64,000 nucleotides of DNA, from contig JANBVO010000047.1 of the NCBI GenBank assembly GCA_030052745.1, positions 1 to 64,000 on the forward strand, in the 5' to 3' direction. The DNA is from Pleurostoma richardsiae. Taxonomy: Eukaryota; Ascomycota; Sordariomycetes; Calosphaeriales; Pleurostomataceae. Shown here piece by piece: positions 1-9,722 of the stretch. The notes under the pieces are model-generated. The model made no database searches and had not been told where the DNA came from. It saw only the letters and a program-made list of their open reading frames with translations. Within the stretch, counting starts at the first letter, position 1, and each line of letters opens with the position of its first letter. Position numbers and translations under genes: made by a program.

Positions 1-744
1 TGCCCCACGAACCGAAGAGCTTCATGTACGAACCATCTGCGGTGCCAGCATAAGGACCGTCCTGACCGTAAAGCGCCTCCCACACTTCTTGAACAGGTCC
101 TCTAGCGATAGTCCGAGCAGGTCGACGATTAAAATATTGTGCAACCGATTACGCCGAAAGGCATGTACGACGGGGACACCAGCTGAGACACCGTCAGCAG
201 AACGTTCGAACGTTCACGTTGGAAGGGCTCACCGCAGCCAGCAAGTTATTAATAGACCCGGAACTCGTCGCGCAACAGCGGTATCGGTATCCTTAGAGGC
301 TCCTATATCGAAAGTCGCTTAAGTCAACGTGTTCTATCATCCCAACGCAGCCAATCTAGGACGATCACTTATAAACTTAATCGCAACGTCTAACGGCTTA
401 AGCTAGTCGTTTTTAGTGACTTTAACGCCCTCGTAGAGAACTCCAAACGAACCTTCTCCCAGTTTCTTCCCGATATAGTACACGGTGTACCCAGTTGAAT
501 CGTCTTGCTTAAAGAGCATGTTCGCTGGTCGTACTAGCAAGCTGTCCACGAGCTCGTCTTGCGTAGCCGGAGAGTTTTTCGAGGCTGTCGTGGGCTCTTC
601 ATCTCGTTCGGATATTGTCGGCAATAGGGCGCTATCTCGAAGTCGGCCAGCGATGGGTAAAGGCGAGTCGTCTAACCACGAGTTGCCTACGATCAAGCAA
701 GCTACCTCAGCATCTGAGTTGCCGCTGCTATCTCTATATAGCAA
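1..744 (-). pseudogene. Casein kinase 1-like protein kinase relic, cut by the window edge
   Basis: Reading the minus strand, the kinase begins near 540 with the glycine loop GKKLGEGSFGVLYEG. An in-frame TAG at 403-405 follows, then VAIKFISDRP with the ATP-binding Lys, in the same frame. After a disrupted stretch (about 230-345) the family pattern resumes at about 225-20: AGVPVVHAF, LHNILIVDLLGLSLEDLF, CGRRFTVRTVLMLAPQMV. The last two match the CK1 hallmark 'DLLGPSLEDLF..CGRKFSLKTVLMLA' very closely. Family knowledge: CK1 are monomeric Ser/Thr kinases of about 300-450 residues. The HRD and DFG motifs would lie beyond the left edge. The N-terminal residues up to 744 are low-complexity and unassigned. 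The stop and the disrupted segment make this a pseudogene. It is host-type sequence in a repeat-rich, decayed area, so it may be a duplicated copy. Confidence 0.8.
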
Positions 745-2094
745 ATTCCGAGCGAGCGTAGCGAATACAGCGCGCAGACGTAGATTAACCGTCGAAGGTA
801 ACTATCGTAGCCTGTTCTATACGCGGTAATGTTAATCTCTACGGAGACAAGTATCGGAAACGGAAGAGGACGAAGGAGAGCGAAGGCCACTCCACAGAGC
901 ATTTATCGGAATATAAAAAGGGTAATGCTCGTCTCGGCTAGGAATTTGTGAATAAGGGCCTTTAAGCGTTCGCGCTACGTAGGAAGATAGCGAAGTGGTT
1001 TCTACTCGATACCGAGGTAACGACAAGGAAGGTTCAGGTAATAAAAGGTCATTTGGACGGCGATTGAGACGGCCACGTAGGTCTTCGATAGCTCCTGCTA
1101 GGCCATCAGCTCCTGCCGTGCCAGCCTCTACTTCTGCACGGCTACCAGGTCATATATACGAGTCCGTTCTCCATAATTAGTAACAACAATGACAGAAACA
1201 GTAATTCCTAAAGTCTTCTTCTAATTATGTACAAGAGAGTCGGGCATTATGGAATCGGTGAGTGAGTCTATTTGTTTACCAGCAGGTGCCCGGGAGACCC
1301 AAGGCTTTATATACTCTCTTCCACAACCTTACGTCCATAGACCGCCTACAACTGTAACATGATCCCCTTACCTGCATGAAGCTACAGAATACCCTTGAAA
1401 CTTGCATTTATCGGAAATAAACGAGACCTTGACCTGCTAGTTCGTGTAGTTCGCGGCACGATTACCCCTATATGGCCATTAAATCCAGGCCCCTAAGGTC
1501 TGTATGCTACGCGAATCCTGTATCCTACGTATCAACCCACTTACAACTTCAAGGCAGTTCAAGTCGCTGTTCAACTGGACGAAGTCCTATTTCATTATCT
1601 ACGCTAAGGAACGGCTGTCTAGTTCGTCTATTGGTCTAGGATCTTGATATCGTTGGTCGCAGCCCTTTACCATTATAACAAGCTTACCCTTAAGGAGTGC
1701 TGTAATGCGCTTAAAGTACCGGCGTGATTTTTCGGATTTAGGTTTGTATACGAAGAAAAAACTATCACCCTTTTCGGTCTATGTCTTCGTTAGGCCGACT
1801 AGCTCTATATCGATCGGGCCCGTGTCGATCGGGCCCGTGTCGAAGAAGGTTACTGTACATTCTATACTATCGACTGTGAAACTCTTTTTATAAAAGTCGT
1901 AGAAAGTAGGGTGGTACTTCTCCTGTTAGTACCGCTTAGTATTATGGATAACGGAAAACTAACCGTTACGGAGGAAGCTTCTTCGGACGACCATCTGTAT
2001 ATCTGGCGGAGTAGCGTCGTTTTGTCCGCGCTTTACGACCTTAATAGAACGATATTATATAAATCAAACAGTATTCGATGTCTAAATGAGAGAG
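745..2094. other. Decayed sequence without a supported gene
   Basis: Short open frames occur on both strands but none shows a family motif, a start context or usable splice sites. At about 1810-1840 there is a small tandem duplication of a 15-bp unit (tcgatcgggcccgtg). Nothing else is supported. Confidence 0.5.
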
Positions 2095-2255
2095 TTAAAG
2101 AACGAGGACGTGCTCGTCGTCTAAGCGAAAGCATTGGAAAATAAAAATGTGCTCGTCGTCCGAACGGTAGAACTGAAGAACGAAGATTTGCTCGTCGTCC
2201 GAGCGGGGGAACTAGAGGATAAGGCTATTTTCGTCGGCCAAACGGGAGTATTGGA
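2095..2255 (+). repeat. Four in-frame copies of a 39-bp (13-residue) unit
   Basis: In one forward frame four units of 13 residues follow each other, each beginning with Leu and charged residues followed by a hydrophobic core: LKNEDVLVV, LENKNVLVVRTVE, LKNEDLLVVRAGE, LEDKAIFVGQTGV. One in-frame stop lies in the first unit. The charged/hydrophobic pattern suggests a helical or coiled-coil stretch of a lost protein. The family is not recognised. Confidence 0.6.
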
Positions 2256-3242
2256 TCCCGGTCAATGAGAGGTAAAACCGACCCGGTTCGCCGATGGCAA
2301 ATGTACTCCTTGATCAAACGTAGACCCCAAGCAGCAACCACGTAGCCGAAGATTGTCGCAAGCATCACCTGTAATTGGACGTTAGGGTCTCTGTAACTCA
2401 TCCCAGTAGGGTGGAACGTACCAGATAAAAAAGGGAGGGTTCCTCGCCCGCAGACGCTAGGAATACGGTAGCTATCAGTAACAAGGTAGCTGTAATGTGC
2501 CGATCGAGGCTGGAGTAACTACCCGTCTATATCATGTGGTAGGCCACAGTAGCAGCGGCAATAGTCAACCGTCGGGGGACGAGGCACATTGCAGAAAGCC
2601 CCATCGACTCGAGAGCCAGCACGAAGAGCCAAGCATGTCTGTAGCTCTGATGGATTGGGTGGCCTGGAGGCAGGCCCAAGTAGTAGACATGGAGAGACTA
2701 AACAGTTAGCTTGAGCCTTTAAGTCTACTAGGAGGCGTACATCACTAGAGATCGTACAGGACAGGGCCAATGCCAAGAGGCGTTCTAGCCAGGTTCTATG
2801 CCAGGAGAGAGCAAAGATAAAGAAAAGTATGCCCAGGGAAAGACTAAGGACCGAATGTGCCGACGCCGCACACAACTACCGGCGGCGCTACCTCAACTAG
2901 TAAGCGTTAAATGCACTCGCGAGTGCTGCGGCAACCAGAAAGGCGAACGCCGCGGCGGTATAAGGTAGTTCTGACCGCTCCATGGTGGGCAAAGCACCTG
3001 GCTACAAGGCAACTGGCTGCCTCGTCTAGGAAATGTGCACATTCTTATAAATGCAGGTAGCTCGACCAGGATGCCGCATAAAGCGTCACCACGGCGAGCA
3101 GGGGATGTTATTCCATCATGGGTCACTTGAGATGGCGTTCGTATCTACAAGTACCGGCTTCGCAATCATGCAGGGTGATAGCGGCGTCCGAGCTGAAGCG
3201 TCGGGGGTCTCCCCAGCCGAGGGAGCCGCTAAAGGGGGTGTC
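2256..3242. other. Decayed sequence without a supported gene
   Basis: Open frames up to about 118 codons exist on both strands, but they overlap, lack family motifs and have no consistent splice model. I see no supported gene, RNA or mobile element here. Confidence 0.45.
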
Positions 3243-3279
3243 AAAAAACGGCACGATTTCGAAAATCGTGCCGTTTTTT
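3243..3279. repeat. Perfect 17-bp inverted repeat with a 3-nt loop
   Basis: The left arm AAAAAACGGCACGATTT (3243-3259), the loop CGA and an exact reverse-complement right arm (3263-3279) form a hairpin with no mismatch. It lies 58 bp upstream of the ATG of the next gene, at the boundary between decayed and intact sequence. It could be a transposon or MITE end remnant, or a structured 5' leader element. The sequence does not decide between these. Confidence 0.85.
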
Positions 3280-3337
3280 GCATACAAGAAAGAATCGACC
3301 AGAAACTCCAACCAGTGTCCTCTTACCACAAGTCATT

Positions 3338-5285
3338 ATGCTACATCAACCAATCAGCCACAAAATCCAGCTAGGAGGGCATTCTATCGTGATTGAAGAT
3401 TGTTGTATTGCTCCGACTGCCCAATGTCCTCAATTCCTTGCAACCCTGGCCAGCGCCTTAGCGGACCATTTTCCTGAACAAAATTGGCAGCAAATTGCGT
3501 CTCCTAATGAGCATGAAGCGTTTCAAAGAGATGACCGTCACCAAGATCCACCGTCTCCCATATCAGAACCGGTAGACCAGGTGATCGTGGCGGAACCGCC
3601 ACGGAAAACACGCCGAGGCAATGACGGTTCAAAGCTCGACGCGATCGACACCCAGTCTGATCAGTTGCCTGGCGCAAATGCTGAGTCGTCCAACACCAAC
3701 AATGGTAGCGACGATGCTGGCGACGATGAGACTCGCAACGCGAATACCGGTGACAACAGTGGTGGAAACAGTGCTGGTGACGACAAGGTTGGCGACGATA
3801 AGCCTCGCGAAAACAAAGTTGTGGCTGTGAAGGGAGATCCTGTTCGTACAGTACGTGCGATCATGAAGAAGATTAAGAAAGGAATAGAAGACGCAAAGTC
3901 CGTCTGGGATACAGAGAGCCTACCCCTCATGCAAATAGATGATTTGCGATCAGAACTCGAGAAACTTCAATACTGCGGCCTCCGATCGGACAGTGAAGAA
4001 TCCACAGACTTTGGGGATTGGTTACTCGATGCGGCAGACCGACTGTGGTTTCTGAGCGATAATCAGGATGTTCAGGCTCGTTACAGGGTCATGATCAGAT
4101 GGATATTGCGGCAACTTTCCTCAACCTTGGAGATACTTCAGAAGAAGATGGCCCCGAAGAAACGGAGACGCAAGGGCGCGCCGCCCCGCAGCATATTGCC
4201 CAGCACTACCCAGGGGACAAGCTCGGAGAGGACTCGGCGCATGTGGAAACAAGCGTCACGATACTGCGATGAACTCGTGAATAGTGTCTTTGAGAAGCAT
4301 GGCGAGATTGCGCTTGTGCTGTACGCAATATTCGCTGGTAAGTTGAGGGGTGTCTATTTCGGAACGTGTCTGAACGTGCTGCTCATGGACCCAGTTAAAG
4401 ACTACCTTTTAAGACCCTTGATAGAGGTCCGCGAGACACAGCGACCTCAGGTGATTTTGGAGACCACTAGACAATTCGCGGAGCTCTTGCAAAACAAGAC
4501 GACGTTTGCGAGTCTGCGGGAAATTCCCGTGCTCTACCCGCTCAGCGCATCCAGCGCACTCTCGAAGAGAAGGTAAGTGCTGTCCGACCTGAGCCTTGCC
4601 GGCTTGCTGACAATCGCATAGTCATGCAGAGGTGTGCGAGATGTTGGGACTCAATGGTCTTGCCAAGATGAAGATAGAGCCGTCTCTCGCTTTAGATCTC
4701 GGGGACTTCCTGGCCCGCGTCGACACGTCGCCCTCCTCTTGCGTCGACACGTCGCCCTCCTCTAGCGGCGACGTTACAAGTGACGAAGATTCAGAGGTCG
4801 ATGAGCATTCCACAGACGGTTCAGAAGGGGCACAGCAACATGACGGAGAGCAGGGGGTCGACTCGGTTCCGGCTTCGACGCAGGACCTCAATGAGGACGC
4901 AGCGCAGGATAACAACTCGCCGCTAACAACCAATTCGACGGATGATGGGTCTAAAGTCGGCTCTGACGGCGAAGACGCGCACCCGGAGATGGGTAGCGGG
5001 CTCACTGGCGGGATACAAGGATACACGCCACGGACTGCCGGAGACTCTACGATCCAGGCAGATCTGCCGACACCATCAAACCCCGATCTCGGGACTGAGA
5101 ACACAGCAGACCTCTCCACGGGCAAGACATCGGCACGTTCTCTTGGCGCGGCGCATATGATTGCAGAGGCAGATAAGAACGTCCCTGCTAGGCCCAATAG
5201 CGAGGGTGGACTGGGTCGAGACATGGAGGGGGGTGATGTGGACTGGGACAATTATTGCATTGATCCTAGTTGGCTTTCGAAATAG
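3338..5285 (+). CDS. Hypothetical acidic protein, two exons
   Basis: I do not recognise the family. Exons are 3338-4572 and 4622-5285, joined over a 49-bp GTAAGT...ATAG intron with a GCTGAC branch site. The spliced frame is open (632 residues) and the second frame only makes sense after splicing. The ATG at 3338 is the first in frame; upstream in-frame codons offer only TTG. Visible parts: a low-complexity Asp/Asn/Gly-rich stretch (about residues 110-170), a mixed helical middle (about 180-420) with a basic patch KKMAPKKRRRK that could be a nuclear localisation signal, and an acidic Ser/Thr-rich C-terminal third holding an in-frame 24-bp duplication. No signal peptide or membrane segment is seen. 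The 3' end overlaps the convergent membrane-protein gene by 20 bp. Confidence 0.7.
4717..4764 (+). repeat. 24-bp tandem duplication in frame
   Basis: Two adjacent 24-bp units (4717-4740, 4741-4764) differ only at the last base and encode VDTSPSS twice within exon 2 of the acidic hypothetical protein. This is a recent in-frame duplication in a low-complexity region. Confidence 0.85.
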
Positions 5286-5829
5286 CTATCCAAAGAAGCG
5301 CCTTATACGCGATATATCCATCTTGACCGTCGGCCTCCTCCGGACTCTTCACATCTAAGACAGTTTGCCCCCTGATCTGAAGCGTCGATCCAATAGGCCA
5401 TTTGTCATTCACCATTTGCCCATTGACAAGCGTGGCAACTCGCATATTGCCAACGTTCAATAGGGGTGTTATGAAACAAATCTCGTCGGGTTCGACTGAG
5501 ATGTGGTCTCCTTGCCTAGATACAAACATGGCGGGAGCCATTTTAGGGCGAAATTGGGCCAGTTGTTGCTTCAACTTTTCCAGATCTTCTTTCTGCGTCG
5601 AGGTTAGCCACGTTACATAATACACAGCTACACTTACCATAGAAATGAAAAAAGCTCCGACAAAGGCTCCGAACTCCGGCACCTTACGGTCACTGTTCCA
5701 TGGAACTATGTCGCGGTTGTCCCTTTTGGATATGGTGGCTCCAAGCTTAACCTGCCGCTGTATCACTTCGCCAGCCTTTTCTGCGAGCTCTAATGCGGAT
5801 GTGTCGAGGGGATACTCGTGATAGTCCAT
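5266..5829 (-). CDS. Hypothetical single-pass membrane protein
   Basis: A single-exon frame of 187 residues starts with ATG (MDYHEYPLDTSALELAEK) and ends in TAG. Residues about 1-48 are hydrophilic. A hydrophobic segment (FGAFVGAFFISMVSVAVYYV, about 52-72) fits one transmembrane helix. It is followed by a charged, coiled-coil-like stretch (TQKEDLEKLKQQLAQF) and a C-terminal domain of about 95 residues with regular beta-like alternation. There is no cleavable signal peptide, so it is probably a signal-anchored protein. The family is not recognised. Its tail overlaps the convergent acidic protein gene by 20 bp, so the two transcripts are antisense at their 3' ends. A stop lies in frame upstream of the chosen ATG. 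A bases-CCCCAG splice acceptor just before it leaves open a missed 5' exon. Confidence 0.65.
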   Translation of the reverse strand: MDYHEYPLDTSALELAEKAGEVIQRQVKLGATISKRDNRDIVPWNSDRKVPEFGAFVGAFFISMVSVAVYYVTWLTSTQKEDLEKLKQQLAQFRPKMAPAMFVSRQGDHISVEPDEICFITPLLNVGNMRVATLVNGQMVNDKWPIGSTLQIRGQTVLDVKSPEEADGQDGYIAYKALLWIAISKAN

Positions 5830-6139
5830 GGTGCTGGGGATGAGGTTTTGTTGTCGACTGATGGCGACTTAATGTCGACCGATGGACTGCCAAACCTCTT
5901 TTATATGAATCATGGCCAGGCCAGCCTTGCTTTCATTCTACGCAGAGCCGGGGTACCGCTTCAGTTTGGTTGCCTTGACAAGGCAAGTGACCTGGCAGGA
6001 GTTGAATGGGCGAGATTCCACGGGCTTGCAGGGCGGGGCTTGCGGGAGGAGCCGCACACAGACATGCACGTTGCAAGTGTTGTTGGCACGTGAGGGAACA
6101 AACTTTTCCCGATTCCTTTTCTATCTGTGCTAGACGCAG

Positions 6140-6438
6140 TTACCGAAGAACGAGAATGATCTCTTTCCTCAAGGCTAAGAAGCTCCTTCTAATCTCGATC
6201 AGTGTTTGGTCAAGTAGGCACAAGGAATCAGCAGTAGTAACTTACATTCCTTCTTGATCCATTTGTCGGGAATTCCACTCATGTTATTGTCCTGCAGGTC
6301 TTCCATGCTCTCGCCCAGTGGGGTCTTGTCATCTTCCTTCACCCCGACAGAAGAGCCATTGATCTCTATGTTGTTTGTTTCATTGTCTTGGTGTGGCTTC
6401 TCTCCGGCTTGTGAAGGAGTAGGAGGCTTGTCGGCCAT
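6140..6438 (-). CDS. Small hypothetical acidic protein, tentative two-exon model
   Basis: The first exon opens with ATG (MADKPPTPSQAGEKPHQ) and is strongly hydrophilic. It meets a GTAAGT donor at 6245. Using the acceptor CTTCTTAG at 6175 gives a second exon ending at TAA (6140), about 75 residues in all. Other acceptors give an immediate stop. It has no recognisable domain, and Pro/Glu/Asp richness suggests disorder. It lies upstream of, and on the same strand as, the single-pass membrane gene. It could instead be a 5' exon of that gene, although no clean join was found. Confidence 0.35.
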
Positions 6439-8312
6439 GTTGACGGAGGCAATGGTACTGAAGGGAGTGATGATCGCTTGTGGCTGGTACTGATGAGGCT
6501 GGTGAGGACCGTCAAAACTGATGCGGTGTACCCCTTCAATGCGTCGACAGAGCTGACTCGGTCGAAACAGGATAACTAATAGACAAGCTTGAAAGCCTGA
6601 GCACTAATGAAGATGAAGATGAGGAGGAAGTCGAGAGGTGAATCTCTGCGGTCCAGCGATTCAGGGAACTCGACAGGGTAGCGATGCGACCGCCATTGGG
6701 AGATCTTTATATACCCACCCAGGACTCAGTCTGCAAAGCTGTGAAGCACTACCTTTTGACCAGTTCCCCACGTCTCCGGAGCATCTGATCAGGAAGGAGC
6801 ATACGAGCTGCAGTGATGCGGAACTACGACGTTAGTAGACTCTTGTTATCCCTACCTGTGCTGTACCGATGGACAGCTGTTCCTGTAAGTCGCATTACCA
6901 CCGGGAGAGCCCTGGTTCAACACTGCATATGTCGCTATAGACACTAGGCTGCCATTATTGGCCGATGTACCGGAGTCCGCAAGCGAGCCAGCAGTCCTTA
7001 CAAACTGCGAATGTGGGATAGACTGCAGCTAGGCCTGTGTTGCGGCCGCCAGTGTGACATCTACCACATCCCTCACCATCACGCCTTGAGCCCACTGGGG
7101 CATGACCGGGAGAGCTCTGGGCTAGCTATCTCTTCTTAAACAGCAGGTTAGTATCGAGAACATGCAGTACGTAAACTTATGAAGAGCACAGTCAATCCAT
7201 ACGGCAAATGCAGCCGATGTGAGGTCACATGGCTCTTGTCTTCTATATTACCTCTACTCCGGGTCTGGTCCCCTGCTGAGGGTTTCCCGAGGGAGAGCCT
7301 ATCTCCGCGATCGTGTAACTGGTGACCATGAGCCACCTCATGATTCACGCCAGCGTGTCGTCGAACAAGAGCTAAGCCCAGCTAATCCTGGCGGATGGAC
7401 GATCCTAAAGCCAGCAGCATGCATGGTCATGCTGCAGGTCTAGCACCGGGTGCCTCTGACCGGACGTACATCGCGAAATCCGAAACCTGAGGCCCCTCGC
7501 TAACCAGGTGCCTCGTGTTCCATATAAAAGCAGCGACAAGGTGTTCTTGATCCCTAGGGCTCCCGCTCCTAAGAGTCGCTCCAGCTTCAATAGGGGGGGA
7601 GCATAGGGGATATCGGCTAGGGAGCATCGCAATAGATACGCTCCAGGCATAACGAGACTGTGACTTGTGTGAACGGAGGTAAATTTGATGGCGCCGAAGC
7701 TGAACAAGCAGCACGCAAACCATGACCTGACATCCTCGCTGACATGAGAAGGTAACCATGATGTATATCCAAGTGATTTCCGGATGGCGCAGACCAAGAG
7801 CTTGCAAGCCACTGAAGACGTGTCGGTCTTGGCATATATTTTTCCAGCAGACTCGTCCGAACTCATTCATGGATTGTATAGTACGTCTAGAACCATCTCA
7901 GCATGGGAATATAAGCACCCAACCCATCTTGTCTCCGCGTGAGGTAGAAGAAGGGGCCCAGGAGGCAGTCTAGCGTCACAGCTCTCTGCAAATATATTGA
8001 CATTGATCGGGCGGACATCTTGCATCATTAGTTGTAAGGGAATTGTGCTTCCGGGTAGGGACTACAGAAACAAGAGCAGCTTAATGCCTAAGTGGATGTT
8101 GATCTCTGATGCGCGTCCCGCACCCTGCGATTTTGAGCCCTTGCTCTGCAAAAACGCTCCCCCAGGAATATGCAAACATTCCGTACATTTGCTGTCACCA
8201 AATCCCTTGCGAGTGAAGCGGCTGAAAAAGAAATATGGGGCGGCCACGAGCTCAGAGGCTAGTCAGTGGTACCCGCATCTCAATTTGCAGCGAATCAACG
8301 GTTTTTCTAAAT
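6439..8312. other. Intergenic sequence without a supported gene
   Basis: A TATA-like stretch (ttatataccc) lies near 6707. Open frames of 60-180 codons occur on both strands between 7150 and 8500. They overlap one another, carry no family motif and partly consist of translated repeat. No gene is supported. Confidence 0.4.
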
Positions 8313-8490
8313 CCGTCCCCTTCCGTCCCCTTCCGTCCCCTTCCTTCCCCTTCCTTCCCCTTCCGTCCCCTTCCTTCCTCTTCCTTCCTCTTCCTTCCTC
8401 TTCCTTCCTCTTCCTTCCTCTTCCTTCCCCTTCCTTCCTCTTCCCTCCCCTTCCCTCCCCTTCCCTTCCTTTCCCTCCCCTTCCCTTTGA
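8313..8490 (+). repeat. Polypyrimidine minisatellite of a 10-bp unit
   Basis: About 17-18 head-to-tail copies of a 10-bp unit of the form ccNTccYctt cover the stretch with only C/T or G variation. The top strand is almost pure pyrimidine. It ends 45 bp before the ATG of the next gene, so it occupies that gene's promoter or 5' leader. Pyrimidine-rich tracts near start sites are common in Aspergillus-type promoters, but not usually as a minisatellite. Confidence 0.9.
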
Positions 8491-8534
8491 TCCGGAGCCT
8501 CTCCATTTTTTAGGTTGCCCTCTCTGTTTCTCAG

Positions 8535-9293
8535 ATGTCTGATTCCAAGGTAAAGCTGATGGCGCTGTCTGAAAGTCTCATGAAAGCGCCGAAGCTCAGC
8601 GAGACACAGCAAAACACTTTCGACAAGAACATTGCCTTGTTCACTGAGGATACCACCACGCAATCGATAGCGACGAGGAGCAGGCACAAATCAGCAAAGC
8701 TCATCCTGGAAGTGGTGCTGGAACAGCTAGGCGCTGATGTCTTCTTCTTATGCGCTATTGGGCTTACCATGACTGTTCTCTCAAAGCAAACCACCTCGGA
8801 ATTTGTTGAAGAACTAGAACCACTGCAATCGCAACTTAAAACATCTTCAGTCCTCCACGACCTGCGTCAAAAGTATGAAGATATTCTTTCCAAGTACACC
8901 ATAGGACAGAAAGCGGCGGACCGGAGTCGGGTGGACACTGCACCAGCCGAGCAACGACCAGTCAAGCGACATCGAGCGGAGGAGGTCGAGGTTGAGGACA
9001 CAGCTAGCGAGGCCAGCGAGGATGTTTTCGAGTTCGCGAAAGAGGGGTTAGAAGGTGAGAAACACAATTGGACATCGCGGATCCTGAACTGAATGTACGT
9101 AGAATCGCTCGAGGGGAAAGTGTACGCACTCGAGGCTATGGACGCCATCCGCATGCTTTCCAATAGCAAGATCGCTGCATCGAGCCTCACTTTGACGATG
9201 CCCTTCTCCAAAAAAGTTCTGCCGTTTGTCATTTTTAAGCTACCACGGCAGATGGCATTGAAGAATTTGACAGAGCGAGAGCAGATTATGTAG
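8535..9293 (+). CDS. Hypothetical protein, two exons
   Basis: Exons 8535-9054 and 9103-9293 are joined over a 48-bp intron (GTGAGA...GTACGTAG, branch-like CTGAAC). The intron contains an in-frame TGA, so without splicing the frame would stop. Spliced, it encodes 236 residues from an ATG that directly follows the pyrimidine tract. The N-terminal 100 residues are helical with hydrophobic stretches (LILEVVLEQLGADVFFLCAI). The middle holds a basic cluster and an acidic patch (HRAEEVEVEDTASEASED), and the C-terminus is mixed. No known domain is recognised. The last 8 bp overlap the convergent gene on the other strand. The family is unknown; nuclear localisation is only a guess from the basic patch. 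Confidence 0.65.
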
Positions 9294-9657
9294 ATAACGC
9301 CATCCCAATGCGACAATCACCATAACAAACGAATTCCAGGCTCTGGTCCCACGGAACAGTCACAACAGATCCCTTATAGTCTTCACTCCCAACCATGTCC
9401 ATGTATTTCCTGTCATCTGCGGTACGGATATAGATAGCGGCATTGTGGTTGCGCATGTCAACCATTATGGCGACGACGTTCTTGGGCGGCCGGACTCTCG
9501 CGAGATCAGGATAGTCACTCCACTTGATAGAGGACCATTTCGTTATCTAAGCAACATTTAGTACCTTGCCATAGAGATGTCTCCTTCGCCATACCTTGCC
9601 CTTGCATTCTGTGTCAAGCTCCTCGTCGTCCGAGGTTTTCGTTGTAATCTTCAGCAT
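9286..9657 (-). CDS. Small hypothetical protein, two exons
   Basis: Reading the minus strand, exon 1 (9657-9595) starts MLKITTKTSDDEEL. It is followed by a 48-bp intron (GTATGG...TTGCTTAG) with a near-perfect TACTAAAT branch site. Exon 2 (9546-9286) is open to TAA, giving 107 residues. The second exon is compositionally protein-like (KWSSIKWSDYPDLARV, AIYIRTADDRKYMDMV, VPWDQSLEFVCYGDCRIG) and rich in Trp, Tyr and Asp, consistent with a small beta-rich, possibly carbohydrate- or ligand-binding fold; that is speculation. A stop directly precedes the ATG. An alternative upstream exon beginning MEMCADRLIEITG (near 9722) with a different splice is possible. The 3' end overlaps the convergent gene by 8 bp. 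Confidence 0.6.
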
Positions 9658-9722
9658 TCAAATTCAAGGTCCGTATACTAGACCGGTGATTTCAATCAGT
9701 CTATCCGCACACATTTCCATGA

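Noticed and set aside
7405-8687. Long overlapping frames on both strands, up to 181 codons, around the pyrimidine tract
   Set aside because: Much of their length is translated minisatellite; there are no motifs, no coherent starts, and the frames overlap on both strands.
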